Positions 53,516 to 61,985 of a stretch of DNA of 64,000 nt are shown here, one piece after another. The translations under genes were made by a program, and so were the position numbers. Each line of letters opens with the position of its first letter. Within the stretch, counting starts at the first letter, position 1. The notes below the pieces were generated by a model. It was given only the letters and a program-made list of their open reading frames with translations. It was not told the DNA's origin and ran no database searches. Source of the stretch: Hyphomicrobiales bacterium (GTDB taxonomy: Bacteria; Pseudomonadota; Alphaproteobacteria; Rhizobiales; Rhizobiaceae); assembly GCA_900473805.1 (NCBI GenBank), contig UCMS01000010.1:1-64000 (forward strand), written 5' to 3'.

Positions 53516-54685
53516 TTGGCGATGGAACGCAGATTGAAGTCCGGTGATATTCTTCCCGAGGATGCCGGAGAGGCGATCCTTGTTGGTCGCGTGTGGTCTG
53601 ACGCAGCCGGAGGACCGTGCCCGGTTCTGGTGCGCGCCGGCCGCGTCCTGGACCTGACGAGCATTGCCGCTACCTCCGCTGACCTACTGGAGATCGACGA
53701 CATCGCAACGCGCCTGTCACAGGCATCGGATCTTCCGGATCTCGGATCGGTCGATGATTTTCTCGCCGGCAAAGGTGGACGTCTGCTTGCTCCGATTGAT
53801 CTTCAGGCGGTCAAGGCAGCTGGGGTCACCTTCGCAGACAGCATGCTTGAGCGGGTGATCGAAGAGCAGGCCAAGGGCGATTCCGGTCGTGCTCAGGAAA
53901 TTCGCGGCCAGTTGGCGCCTGTGCTCGGCGATAGCCTGCGCGGTGTCGTTGCCGGCTCCGAGCAGGCGGCCAAGGTAAAGGGCCTTCTGCAGGAGATGGG
54001 TCTCTGGTCGCAATATCTCGAGGTCGGCATTGGCCCGGATGCCGAGATCTTTACCAAGGCGCAGCCCATGGCCTCCGTCGCTTGCGGGGACAAGGTCGGA
54101 ATCCATCCGATCTCGCAGTGGAACAATCCGGAACCCGAGATTGTTCTGGCCGTACGTTCTGACGGCAAGATCTTGGGGGCGACGCTCGGAAACGACGTCA
54201 ACCTGCGCGATGTCGAAGGACGTTCGGCGCTGCTTCTGGGGAAAGCGAAGGACAACAATGCCTCCTGTGCCATCGGTCCATTCATCCGGCTCTTTGATGC
54301 AAGCTTCACGATCGATGTGTTGCGCAAAGTCCGGGTGGCGCTCGTCGTGCGTGGCGAGGACGGGTTCGAAATGACGGGCGAAAGCCCCATGGAAGCAATC
54401 AGCCGCTCGCCGGAAAATCTTGTCGCGCAGTTGCGTAATCGCAATCACCAGTATCCCGATGGGGCCGTCCTGTTCCTCGGGACGATGTTTGCGCCGGTCA
54501 AGGATCGTCGCGGCGCAGGCCTCGGTTTCACCCATGAAGTGGGCGACCGCGTCGAAATCTCCACGCCCAAGCTCGGGCGTCTCGTGAACTGGGTCGATCG
54601 CACGGATGCCTGCCCCGAATGGACGTTCGGAACCCGTGCTTTGTTTGCCAACCTGGCCCATCGCGGCCTTCTCGAACGCGCGTGA
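53516..54685 (+). CDS. Fumarylacetoacetate hydrolase-family enzyme (2-keto-3-deoxy-pentonate dehydratase-like)
   Basis: 389 residues from a TTG at 53516, or 387 from the ATG at 53522; GGAGGAGGT precedes both. The C-terminal FAH fold shows GDKVGIHPISQWNNPEPEIVLAV with the metal-binding Glu pair, GATLGNDVNLRDVEGRSALLLGKAKDNN and GLGFTHEVGDRVEISTPKLGRLVNWV. Length and this tail resemble XylX/AraD-type 2-keto-3-deoxy-pentonate dehydratases of the Weimberg-type pathway, giving 2-oxoglutarate semialdehyde. That assignment is by memory and context. It leads the TRAP operon. Confidence 0.82.
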   Translation: MAMERRLKSGDILPEDAGEAILVGRVWSDAAGGPCPVLVRAGRVLDLTSIAATSADLLEIDDIATRLSQASDLPDLGSVDDFLAGKGGRLLAPIDLQAVKAAGVTFADSMLERVIEEQAKGDSGRAQEIRGQLAPVLGDSLRGVVAGSEQAAKVKGLLQEMGLWSQYLEVGIGPDAEIFTKAQPMASVACGDKVGIHPISQWNNPEPEIVLAVRSDGKILGATLGNDVNLRDVEGRSALLLGKAKDNNASCAIGPFIRLFDASFTIDVLRKVRVALVVRGEDGFEMTGESPMEAISRSPENLVAQLRNRNHQYPDGAVLFLGTMFAPVKDRRGAGLGFTHEVGDRVEISTPKLGRLVNWVDRTDACPEWTFGTRALFANLAHRGLLERA

Positions 54686-54692
54686 GGTGCCG

Positions 54693-55226
54693 ATGACCAA
54701 GGCTGTCGATCTCTTCTACCGATTTCTCGAGTTCCTCCTGGTCGTCTTGCTTGGCGGCATGGCGATCATGGTCTTCGTCAATGTCGTCCTGCGTTATGCC
54801 TTCAATTCCGGCCTGACGGTCTCAGACGAAATGGCCCGCTATTTCTTCGTCTGGCTGACCTTCATCGGGGCCGTCGTCGGCTTCCGCGAGTACGGCCACC
54901 TTGGTGTCGAGTCCCTCGTCGCACTTCTGGGTCGCCGTGGCCGGATCGTCTGCATGATCCTGTCCAATCTCGTCATTCTCGGTGTTTCCGCGCTGTTCTT
55001 CTGGGGCACCTGGCTGCAACTGCCGATCAATTCCAGCATGAAGGCGCCGGTGACCGGACTGTCCATGGGCTGGGTCTATGGCATTGGGTTCTTCACCGGC
55101 GCGGGCTGCAGCCTGATTGCCTTGGAACGCCTGTTCCGCCTGCTCACCGGTCGCGTCACGGACGAAGAGGTCGCGATGTTTGCCGGTGAACATATGGGCA
55201 TCGAAAAGTTGGTGGAGCGTGCCTGA
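54693..55226 (+). CDS. TRAP transporter small permease subunit (DctQ)
   Basis: 177 residues from the ATG at 54693, 8 bp after the FAH-family stop; a longer frame from 54606 lies inside that gene. Four membrane segments are seen at about 18-40, 52-72, 93-113 and 133-153, with the DctQ motif VVLRYAFNSGLTVSDEMARYFFVWLTFIGAVVGF. It forms the stalk partner of the large permease. The stop overlaps the DctM start by one base. Confidence 0.92.
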   Translation: MTKAVDLFYRFLEFLLVVLLGGMAIMVFVNVVLRYAFNSGLTVSDEMARYFFVWLTFIGAVVGFREYGHLGVESLVALLGRRGRIVCMILSNLVILGVSALFFWGTWLQLPINSSMKAPVTGLSMGWVYGIGFFTGAGCSLIALERLFRLLTGRVTDEEVAMFAGEHMGIEKLVERA

Positions 55227-56503
55227 TGACATTGATCGTCTTTATCGTCTCGCTTCTCGGTGTCATGGCAATTGGCGTGCCTGTCGCCTTTGCCCTGATG
55301 TTCTGTGGCGTCACCCTCATGTGGTACATGGGGATGTTCAACAGCCAGATCATCGCCCAGAACATGATCGCCGGTGCCGATACGTTCACGCTGCTGGCCA
55401 TTCCCTTCTTCGTGCTGGCCGGCGAGTTGATGAACTCCGGCGGCCTCTCGCGCCGCATCATTGAATTCGCCATTGCCTGTGTCGGCCATATCCGGGGCGG
55501 TCTCGGCATTGTCGCAATCATGGCGGCGGTGATCATGGCTTCGATCTCCGGCTCGGCGGCAGCCGACACCGCAGCGCTTGCTGCTATCCTCATCCCGATG
55601 ATGGCAAAGGCCGGCTACAACGTGCCTCGGTCCGCTGGCCTCATTGCTTCCGGCGGCATCATCGCTCCGGTCATTCCGCCGTCGATGGCCTTCATTGTCT
55701 TCGGCGTTGCTGCGAACGTCTCCATCACCCAGCTCTTCATGGCGGGCATCGTGCCCGGTATCCTGATGGGTCTCGGTCTGGTTATCGCCTGGCAGATCGT
55801 TGTCCGGAAAGACGACATCAAGCCCCTGGCCAAAGCGCCGGCGAAGGAACGTCTGAATGCTACCGGTCGCGCGGCCTGGGCACTTGGCATGCCCGTCATC
55901 ATTCTCGGTGGCATCAAAGCCGGCATCGTCACCCCGACGGAAGCCGCCGTTATCGCCGCCTTCTATGCGATGTTTGTCGGGATGGTGATCTATCGCGAAC
56001 TCAAGCCCCGCGACTTGCCGGGGGTCGTTCTGCAGGCGGCCAAGACCACTGCGATCATCATGTTCCTGGTCTGCGCAGCTCTGGTTTCGGCCTGGCTCAT
56101 CACCGCTGCCAATATCCCAGGTGAGATCACCCGCTATATCGAGCCGCTGATCGACCGGCCCATGCTGTTGATGTTCGTCATCATGCTGCTGGTGCTGCTG
56201 GTTGGCACGGCACTGGACCTCACGCCGACCATCCTGATCCTGACGCCAGTGTTGATGCCGATCATCAAGCAGGCGGGCATCGACCCGGTCTATTTCGGCG
56301 TGATGTTCATCATGAACTGCTGCATTGGCCTGATCACGCCACCGGTGGGAGTTGTGCTCAACGTCGTCAGCGGCGTCGGCCGGGTGCCTCTTGGCAAGGT
56401 CGTGACGGGAATCACGCCTTTCCTGTTGGCCCAAGTCCTCATCCTGATGTTGCTCGTTGTCTTTCCGGACATCGTCATCGTCCCGGCGCAATGGCTCCGG
56501 TGA
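55226..56503 (+). CDS. TRAP transporter large permease subunit (DctM)
   Basis: 425 residues and twelve predicted membrane helices. The DctM motifs IPFFVLAGELMNSGGLSRRIIEFA, SGSAAADTAALAAILIPMM, GGIIAPVIPPSMAFIVFG and NCCIGLITPPVGVVLNVVSGVG are all intact. It drives sodium-coupled import of the acid captured by the DctP protein. It is encoded between DctQ and DctP, in the usual QM order with P last. Confidence 0.96.
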   Translation: MTLIVFIVSLLGVMAIGVPVAFALMFCGVTLMWYMGMFNSQIIAQNMIAGADTFTLLAIPFFVLAGELMNSGGLSRRIIEFAIACVGHIRGGLGIVAIMAAVIMASISGSAAADTAALAAILIPMMAKAGYNVPRSAGLIASGGIIAPVIPPSMAFIVFGVAANVSITQLFMAGIVPGILMGLGLVIAWQIVVRKDDIKPLAKAPAKERLNATGRAAWALGMPVIILGGIKAGIVTPTEAAVIAAFYAMFVGMVIYRELKPRDLPGVVLQAAKTTAIIMFLVCAALVSAWLITAANIPGEITRYIEPLIDRPMLLMFVIMLLVLLVGTALDLTPTILILTPVLMPIIKQAGIDPVYFGVMFIMNCCIGLITPPVGVVLNVVSGVGRVPLGKVVTGITPFLLAQVLILMLLVVFPDIVIVPAQWLR

Positions 56504-56550
56504 CTCAAGTGTTTTTCAACCGTCTCATTTTATCCAAGGGAGGAAATACG

Positions 56551-57555
56551 ATGAGAAAGTTTCTACTGACCACTACGGCTCTCGCATTCTGCGCGGCGGG
56601 TGCCGCGCCGGCCTTCGCAGAATTCAACGATCGTACAATTCGCGTCTCGAACGGCATCAATGCGGACCATCCGGTCGGCAACGGTATCGAGGCGATGCAG
56701 AAGTGCCTCGACGACAAGTCGGGCGGCAAGCTGAAGCTGCAGGCCTTCTGGGGCGGCGCGCTCGGCGGCGACCTGCAGGCGACGCAGGCCCTGCGTTCGG
56801 GCGTTCAGGAAGCCGTTGTCACCTCGTCGTCGCCGCTGGTCGGTATCGAGCCGGCGCTGGGTGTGTTCGACCTGCCCTTCCTGTTCTCCAATGCTCAGGA
56901 AGCCTACACGGTGCTCGACGGCAAGTTCGGCGACATGATGAGCGAGAAGCTCGCAGCCGTCGGTCTCGTTAATCTCGGCTATTGGGAAAACGGCTTCCGC
57001 AACCTTTCGAACTCGGTTCGTCCGGTCACCAAGTGGGAAGACTTCGAAGGGATGAAGGTTCGCGTCATGCAGAACAACATCTTCCTCGACACCTTCCAGA
57101 ACCTCGGTGCCAACGCGACGCCGATGGCCTTTGGCGAAGTCTTCTCGGCGCTGGAAACAAAGACGATCGACGCGCAGGAAAACCCCTATGTGACGATCGA
57201 CACCTCGAAATTCTTCGAGGTTCAGAAATACGTGACCGAAACCAACCACGCCTACACGCCGTTCCTCTTCCTCTTCTCCAAGGCGATCTTCGATACCTAT
57301 ACGCCGGAAGAACAGGCTGCCTTGCGGGAATGCGCGAGCGTTGGACGGGACGTCGAGCGCAGCGTCATTGCCGATCTGAACAAAAAGTCGCTGGAGAAGA
57401 TCAAGGCCGCTGGGCTTGAGGTCAACACGCTGTCTGAAGAAGAGCAGAAGCGGATTCGTGAGAAGTCGATGGTCGTCTACGAAAAGCACAAGGAAGAGAT
57501 CGGCGCCGACGTGGTCGATTCCATCCTGGCCGAGCTCGCCGCGATCCGCAAATAA
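56551..57555 (+). CDS. TRAP transporter periplasmic substrate-binding protein (DctP)
   Basis: 334 residues from the ATG at 56551 with GGGAGG upstream; a frame from 56491 is longer but lacks a signal. The Sec signal runs to about residue 23 (LAFCAAGAAPAFAE). The DctP fold includes RVSNGINADHPVGNGIEAMQKCLDDKSGGKLK, GYWENGFRNLSNSVRPV and the ligand-binding Arg in MKVRVMQNN, then ALETKTIDAQENPYVT. TRAP binding proteins take organic and sugar acids, consistent with the adjacent aldonate enzymes. Confidence 0.95.
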   Translation: MRKFLLTTTALAFCAAGAAPAFAEFNDRTIRVSNGINADHPVGNGIEAMQKCLDDKSGGKLKLQAFWGGALGGDLQATQALRSGVQEAVVTSSSPLVGIEPALGVFDLPFLFSNAQEAYTVLDGKFGDMMSEKLAAVGLVNLGYWENGFRNLSNSVRPVTKWEDFEGMKVRVMQNNIFLDTFQNLGANATPMAFGEVFSALETKTIDAQENPYVTIDTSKFFEVQKYVTETNHAYTPFLFLFSKAIFDTYTPEEQAALRECASVGRDVERSVIADLNKKSLEKIKAAGLEVNTLSEEEQKRIREKSMVVYEKHKEEIGADVVDSILAELAAIRK

Positions 57556-57590
57556 CCTCCCTGGTCGCAGTTTGGCGGCTGCACCAGACG

Positions 57591-57620
57591 AAGCCCGCAG
57601 TGGGAAACCGCTGCGGGCTT
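57591..57620. terminator. Terminator between dctP and the DMT-family gene
   Basis: AAGCCCGCAGTGG ... CCGCTGCGGGCTT is a near-perfect hairpin followed by TTGG, 36 bp after the DctP stop and 36 bp before the converging stop. It can serve both strands. Confidence 0.75.
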
Positions 57621-57655
57621 TGGCATTTCGTGACGGAGCCCGGCGCGGCGGGCGT

Positions 57656-58582
57656 TCACTCCGGTATCGCGGGGAGCACCGTTTCCCGCTTCTTCAATTG
57701 CTGTTCGCGGAAGAAGATGAACAGCCCGGATCCCACGATCAGGGCAGCGCCGATGATCATGGTGAGCCTCGGGACCTCCCCGAAGAACCACCAGCCGAAG
57801 ACCACGGCCCAAAGAAGAAGCGTGTATTGCAACGGGGCGACTGTCGCCGCATCCGAGATCTTCAGGGCCCGGTTGACGAGGATATGGGCGGTCATGGCGA
57901 CGATGCCAAGCAATCCGAGCAGGAGGACCTCCGTGACCGAGGTCAGGGGCGTCCAGTCGAGTGGAGCGAAGAGCAGACCGGCCACCGCGGCCCCGCCTGT
58001 CTGGAACAGAACCAGTGTCTTGTCCGGTGTGGAGCGCAGGCTTCGGCCAGACAGCATCATGAAGGCGAAGGCCGCCGTGCCGATGATCGAAATGATCGCG
58101 GGCGCGGTGAACATGGCGCTCGAGGGCTCGAGTGTGATGATGACGCCGATGAAACCGATGGCAATCGCCGTCCAGCGACGCCAGCCGACCTTCTCTCCGA
58201 GAAGGAAGGGGGCCGCTGCCGCAACATAGATCGGGGCAGCCAGCCAGTAGGTCATGACGTCGGCAAGCGGAAGATACATCACCGCATAGTAGAAGCAGAA
58301 GAGTTCGAGGGTCGAAAAGACGACCCGCGCGGTTTGCAGCCAAGGGCGTTCCGCCTCGACGATCGGCTTGCGCCCGGCCATCCACAGAAAGGGCGCGAGC
58401 ACCAGAAGTGCGGCAATGCTGCGAATGAGAATGACCTGGCCGAGGCCGTAGCTCGCGACCAGCCATTTGCCCATGGCATCATTGAGGGCGAAGAGAACCA
58501 TACCGAGCAGCATGACGGCCGGGCCGGTGAAGGCGCCGAATAGGGATGCCGATGGGGCTCCCGAGGGGGTCGTGGTCGTCAT
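57656..58582 (-). CDS. DMT-superfamily (EamA) transporter
   Basis: 308 residues and ten membrane helices in two EamA repeats: MLLGMVLFALNDAMGKWLVASYGLGQVILIRSIAALLVLAPFL at the start of the first, and ALVVGSGLFIFFREQQLKKRE at the end of the second. This family exports amino acids, nucleobases or other metabolites; the substrate is unassigned. It is a single gene, convergent with the TRAP operon. Confidence 0.9.
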   Translation of the reverse strand: MTTTTPSGAPSASLFGAFTGPAVMLLGMVLFALNDAMGKWLVASYGLGQVILIRSIAALLVLAPFLWMAGRKPIVEAERPWLQTARVVFSTLELFCFYYAVMYLPLADVMTYWLAAPIYVAAAAPFLLGEKVGWRRWTAIAIGFIGVIITLEPSSAMFTAPAIISIIGTAAFAFMMLSGRSLRSTPDKTLVLFQTGGAAVAGLLFAPLDWTPLTSVTEVLLLGLLGIVAMTAHILVNRALKISDAATVAPLQYTLLLWAVVFGWWFFGEVPRLTMIIGAALIVGSGLFIFFREQQLKKRETVLPAIPE

Positions 58583-58954
58583 GCTCTCTCTCCCGAATTC
58601 CTGTCGGTCTTGCCACTGTACGCTGGCGAAAATTGCCCGCGTCTTGCCGAATTGTTCTGTCCGTCCAACTGTTCATCACATCCGCGGACGCACCTCCCGT
58701 GCGCCGCGTCGCGATATCCCGGTCTTGTCATGTCGACCCCGAAATTGCGAGGGGGTTTGCTCTCTTTCCCGAAAGCTATTCATACCTTGCGAGGTTTGTT
58801 GCGCCATTGATTGCGCCAAGAGACTGGTGTTCTCCACCCGCACCGCATTTTGGAACGACAGTTTAAGTACGAGGATTGACCGAGAATGAAATATGGCCAA
58901 AATATGTCTTGAGCGCCGGCTCGCAAATAAGCAGGGTCCGGCCTGGAGAATCTG
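58583..58954. other. 372-bp gap with no confident gene
   Basis: A long minus-strand frame at 58676-59695 crosses the region, but shows no family features and covers two better genes, so it is rejected. The stretch presumably carries the promoter of the DMT gene and of the 44-residue ORF. I see no hairpin terminator or strong palindrome. Confidence 0.6.
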
Positions 58955-59089
58955 ATGTCGCGACCCATTGGGAAGAAGACTGATACACTTCGTTGCTCGC
59001 GCCTGACGGATGCAAACGGACGATGCATGGCGATTGCGACGACTGGCGCTTCGATTGCCTTTCTTGCGGTTTTGATCGTCGCCCTTTAA
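58955..59089 (+). CDS. Small membrane protein ORF, 44 residues
   Basis: ATG at 58955, six bases after GGAG, and TAA at 59087-59089. The product starts MSRPIGKKTDTLRCSRL, is basic, and ends with one hydrophobic helix (about residues 25-43, MAIATTGASIAFLAVLIVAL), giving a tail-anchored look. It is too short for family recognition. It converges with the 111-residue membrane protein of the oxidase locus, 35 bp away. Plausible but unproven. Confidence 0.45.
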   Translation: MSRPIGKKTDTLRCSRLTDANGRCMAIATTGASIAFLAVLIVAL

Positions 59090-59124
59090 GATTTCGCCAT
59101 CTGCTGGGAACTGCTCTCGTAAAC

Positions 59125-59460
59125 TCAACATAGCGTCAGCCAGAAAATTCCCGCGAATGTCAGCAGCGTGGCTGCGCCCGCCGCGATGTGGACGATCTTG
59201 GATACGCGCATGATCAGCCGGCGCTCTCCGTCGCTTGCCCCGGATGCAGGCCGTAGGCACCGGACATCGATCACGTAAAGCAGTGCCAGAGTGACGATCA
59301 ACAGGCCCGACAAAACAAGTCGAAGCAGCGAGGCCGGCCCAACGAAAACCAGGTGCCAGCCCAGTTTGCAACCTGTTGCCTGAACCGCGTAGAGCATCAG
59401 GAAAGCGACGGACCACAGCACGAAGCCGGCAAGCAACCCGACAAACGGAAACGCTCTCAT
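59125..59460 (-). CDS. Small membrane protein of the oxidase operon
   Basis: 111 residues with three hydrophobic stretches (about 8-27, 40-62 and 88-110) and no family I recognise. The start overlaps the oxidase stop by 4 bp, so it is translationally coupled and may be an assembly or accessory subunit, comparable to subunit IV-like proteins. That role is inference. Confidence 0.65.
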   Translation of the reverse strand: MRAFPFVGLLAGFVLWSVAFLMLYAVQATGCKLGWHLVFVGPASLLRLVLSGLLIVTLALLYVIDVRCLRPASGASDGERRLIMRVSKIVHIAAGAATLLTFAGIFWLTLC

Positions 59461-61985
59461 CCGCCGCCCCCGATCTGGCTAAGGCTTTGCAAGACGAAAG
59501 GGAAGCCGAGGCCGACCAGGCCGGCAAGGGCCGTGTAGTCGTGCCAAAGCCTGGCGATCCGGAGGTCCAGTGAGCGGACTGCAGAGATGTAGCCGCTGTA
59601 CCATCGCCAAAGGCCGTAGCTCGCAAAGATCCCGCCGATCGCCGCATGAAGACCGACATAAACCACGACTGCCAGGGCGCTTGCCGATGCCGCATGCGTC
59701 TCGGGACCCGGTATCGCCACGCCGATCGCCGCCGCGGAAATCGTGGCCATCAGACATCCGATGAGGATAACGGCCAGGCCCAGTGGTGTTTGGCTGCTCT
59801 TGCCTGTGGTGAAACGTGCGCCGATCGCGGAGACGATGAGGCCGCTCGCGGTCGCGAGGGAAAAAGCGGGAAAGGTGAAATTAATGTCCGGTGGAGGCCA
59901 GTTCGGGGCGGAAAGCCACAGAAACAGTCCACCGAAGAGCAGCGAGGTATAAAGCGTTGCATTTGCCGTCAGAATGAAAACCATCGCCCACCAGGAGGGC
60001 GGTCGATCAGCCTGTTGGTGATGTGGCGCCTGCTCGCCGCGGCCGACTTCAAGATCCGAGATGTCCCTTCTGAGACCGGTCGATGGTGTCCATCGCAGGA
60101 AGAGTACAAGGACGACAACTGCGGCTACGGGAGAGAGCCAATAGAGTTTTGCCAGCAGGCTGGCGAAAAACAGGGCGGTCGCGACGGCTGTCCAGAAAGG
60201 CAGGTAGGTAGGGCGCGGGAGCACCACCACATGGTCGATCCTGCCCGTTACCATGTCGATCGCGAGCGTTTCCATCCAGCCGTTGCGCATGAAGCCGAGA
60301 TAGCCACGCCCGGCCGCCAGGTCTGACCCCAGTTGATCCGGATTGAGGTCGTCAGCCCTGCGGTCGATGTGTGGGAGAGAGCCGAAGGTGTAGGACGGCG
60401 GCGGGGTCGGTGTCGCCCATTCCAGCGTGCCCGCCTGCCACGGATTGCGGCGAAAGGCGCGGCCGAAACGGATGAGCAGGATGAGGTCGAGTGCAACCAG
60501 GGCAAAGCCGATGGTCATGACGAAGCTGCCGACCGAGGAGGCGAAGTTCAGGATTTCCCAGCCAGCTTCGGGCGGATATTCGAAGACCCGGCGCGGCATG
60601 CCCCGCAATCCGGTGAGATGCATCATGAAAAAGGTCGTGTTGAAACCGATGAACACCAGCCAGAATGCCGGTTTCGACAGATGCTGGATCGGCTGGCGCC
60701 CGGTCATGTGGGGAAGCCAGTAATAGGCGGCGGCCATCATCGGGAAGACGAAGCCGCCGACCAGAACGTAGTGCAGATGGGCAACGACAAAATGCGTGTC
60801 GTGAGCCTGCCAGTCGAAGGGGACCATCGCGAGCATGACGCCTGTCAGGCCTCCCAGCACGAAGACAAAGAAGAAGCCAAAGACATGCAGCATGGGGATG
60901 GAGAGACGTGGTCGCCCATGGGCCATGGTTGCGAGCCAGGCAAAGATCTGGATGCCGGTCGGAATCGCTACCAGCGCACTCGCGACCGAGAAGAAGGAAA
61001 GGGCCACATGAGGAATGCCGACCGTGTACATGTGATGCACCCAAAGGCCGAAGGAGAGAAAGGCCATGGCGACGATAGCGGCAACGATCAGGTGGTAGCC
61101 TTCGAGCGACCTCCGCGACAGGGTTGGGATGATGGTTGACAGGGCACCGGCGGCCGGCAGGAAGATGATGTAGACCTCCGGGTGTCCGAAGAGCCAGAAC
61201 AGGTGCTGCCAGAGCAGCGGATCCCCGCCTCGCGTGGGGTCGAAGAAGGGCAGATCGAAGGCACGTTCGACTTCAAGCAGGATCGAGCCGAGAATCAGCG
61301 GCGGAAAGCCGATCAGCATCATGGCCGCCACGACCAGCATGTACCAGGCAAAGATCGGCATGCGGGTGAGCGACATGCCCGGCGCCCTTAGCTTGAGAAT
61401 GGTCACCATGAGTTCGATCGCCGCCGACAAGGCCGAGATCTCGACGAAGGTGATACCGAGCAGCCAGACGTCGGCATTGATGCCGGGAGAGTACGGTTTC
61501 GAGGCGAGTGGTGTGTACATGAACCAGCCACCGTCCGGCGCGATGCCGAAGATCAAGGCGGCGATCAGAAACGAACCTCCGAACAGATAACACCAGTATC
61601 CGTAGGCCGACATGCGCGGAAAGGCGAGATCGCGTGCGCCGAGCATCTTGGGAAGCAGATAGATCGCCAGTCCCTCGAAGAAGGGAATGGCGAAGAGGAA
61701 CATCATGATCACGCCGTGCATGGTGAAGACCTGGGCATATTGCTCGGCATCGAGAAAGGCGCTGTTGCTGGAGGCGAGCTGCGTGCGGATGAGCATAGCG
61801 AGGAGACCGCCTATGGCGAAAAAAACCAAAGCAGTCACCATGAATCTCTTGCCGACGACGTTGTGATTGACGGCTGCAAACCGCTTCAGCCCCTGGCCGG
61901 AACCCCACACGGCATCCAGTTGATGGTGCAGCCGGACCGGTGAGCCTGCGGTGTCATGAGCGGTAACGTTGAGCGTTTCGTTCAT
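59457..61985 (-). CDS. Fused cytochrome c oxidase subunit I + III, atypical proton channels
   Basis: 842 residues; subunit I is about 25-560 and subunit III about 630-842. Heme and copper ligands are intact: H90 (low-spin heme), H268 with Y272 in WLFGHPEVY, H317-H318, and H403/H405 in HFVVAHLHY. E270 and D119 of the D-channel are kept. Yet the helix VIII motif reads IPTGIQIFAW, with Gln346 in place of the K-channel Lys. The D-channel Asn positions corresponding to Rhodobacter N121 and N139 are Ile108 and Ser126. Haem-copper reduction of O2 is expected; pumping may differ. It overlaps subunit II by 4 bp. Confidence 0.9.
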   Translation of the reverse strand: MNETLNVTAHDTAGSPVRLHHQLDAVWGSGQGLKRFAAVNHNVVGKRFMVTALVFFAIGGLLAMLIRTQLASSNSAFLDAEQYAQVFTMHGVIMMFLFAIPFFEGLAIYLLPKMLGARDLAFPRMSAYGYWCYLFGGSFLIAALIFGIAPDGGWFMYTPLASKPYSPGINADVWLLGITFVEISALSAAIELMVTILKLRAPGMSLTRMPIFAWYMLVVAAMMLIGFPPLILGSILLEVERAFDLPFFDPTRGGDPLLWQHLFWLFGHPEVYIIFLPAAGALSTIIPTLSRRSLEGYHLIVAAIVAMAFLSFGLWVHHMYTVGIPHVALSFFSVASALVAIPTGIQIFAWLATMAHGRPRLSIPMLHVFGFFFVFVLGGLTGVMLAMVPFDWQAHDTHFVVAHLHYVLVGGFVFPMMAAAYYWLPHMTGRQPIQHLSKPAFWLVFIGFNTTFFMMHLTGLRGMPRRVFEYPPEAGWEILNFASSVGSFVMTIGFALVALDLILLIRFGRAFRRNPWQAGTLEWATPTPPPSYTFGSLPHIDRRADDLNPDQLGSDLAAGRGYLGFMRNGWMETLAIDMVTGRIDHVVVLPRPTYLPFWTAVATALFFASLLAKLYWLSPVAAVVVLVLFLRWTPSTGLRRDISDLEVGRGEQAPHHQQADRPPSWWAMVFILTANATLYTSLLFGGLFLWLSAPNWPPPDINFTFPAFSLATASGLIVSAIGARFTTGKSSQTPLGLAVILIGCLMATISAAAIGVAIPGPETHAASASALAVVVYVGLHAAIGGIFASYGLWRWYSGYISAVRSLDLRIARLWHDYTALAGLVGLGFPFVLQSLSQIGGGG

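Noticed and set aside
55076-56491. 471-codon minus-strand frame
   Set aside because: Low-complexity Asp/His/Arg product antisense to DctM.
57416-58543. 375-codon plus-strand frame
   Set aside because: Covers the DctP end, the terminator and the antisense of the DMT gene; low-complexity product.
58676-59695. 339-codon minus-strand frame
   Set aside because: Overlaps the 111-residue membrane protein and the oxidase in other frames; the product is Ser/Arg-rich and featureless.
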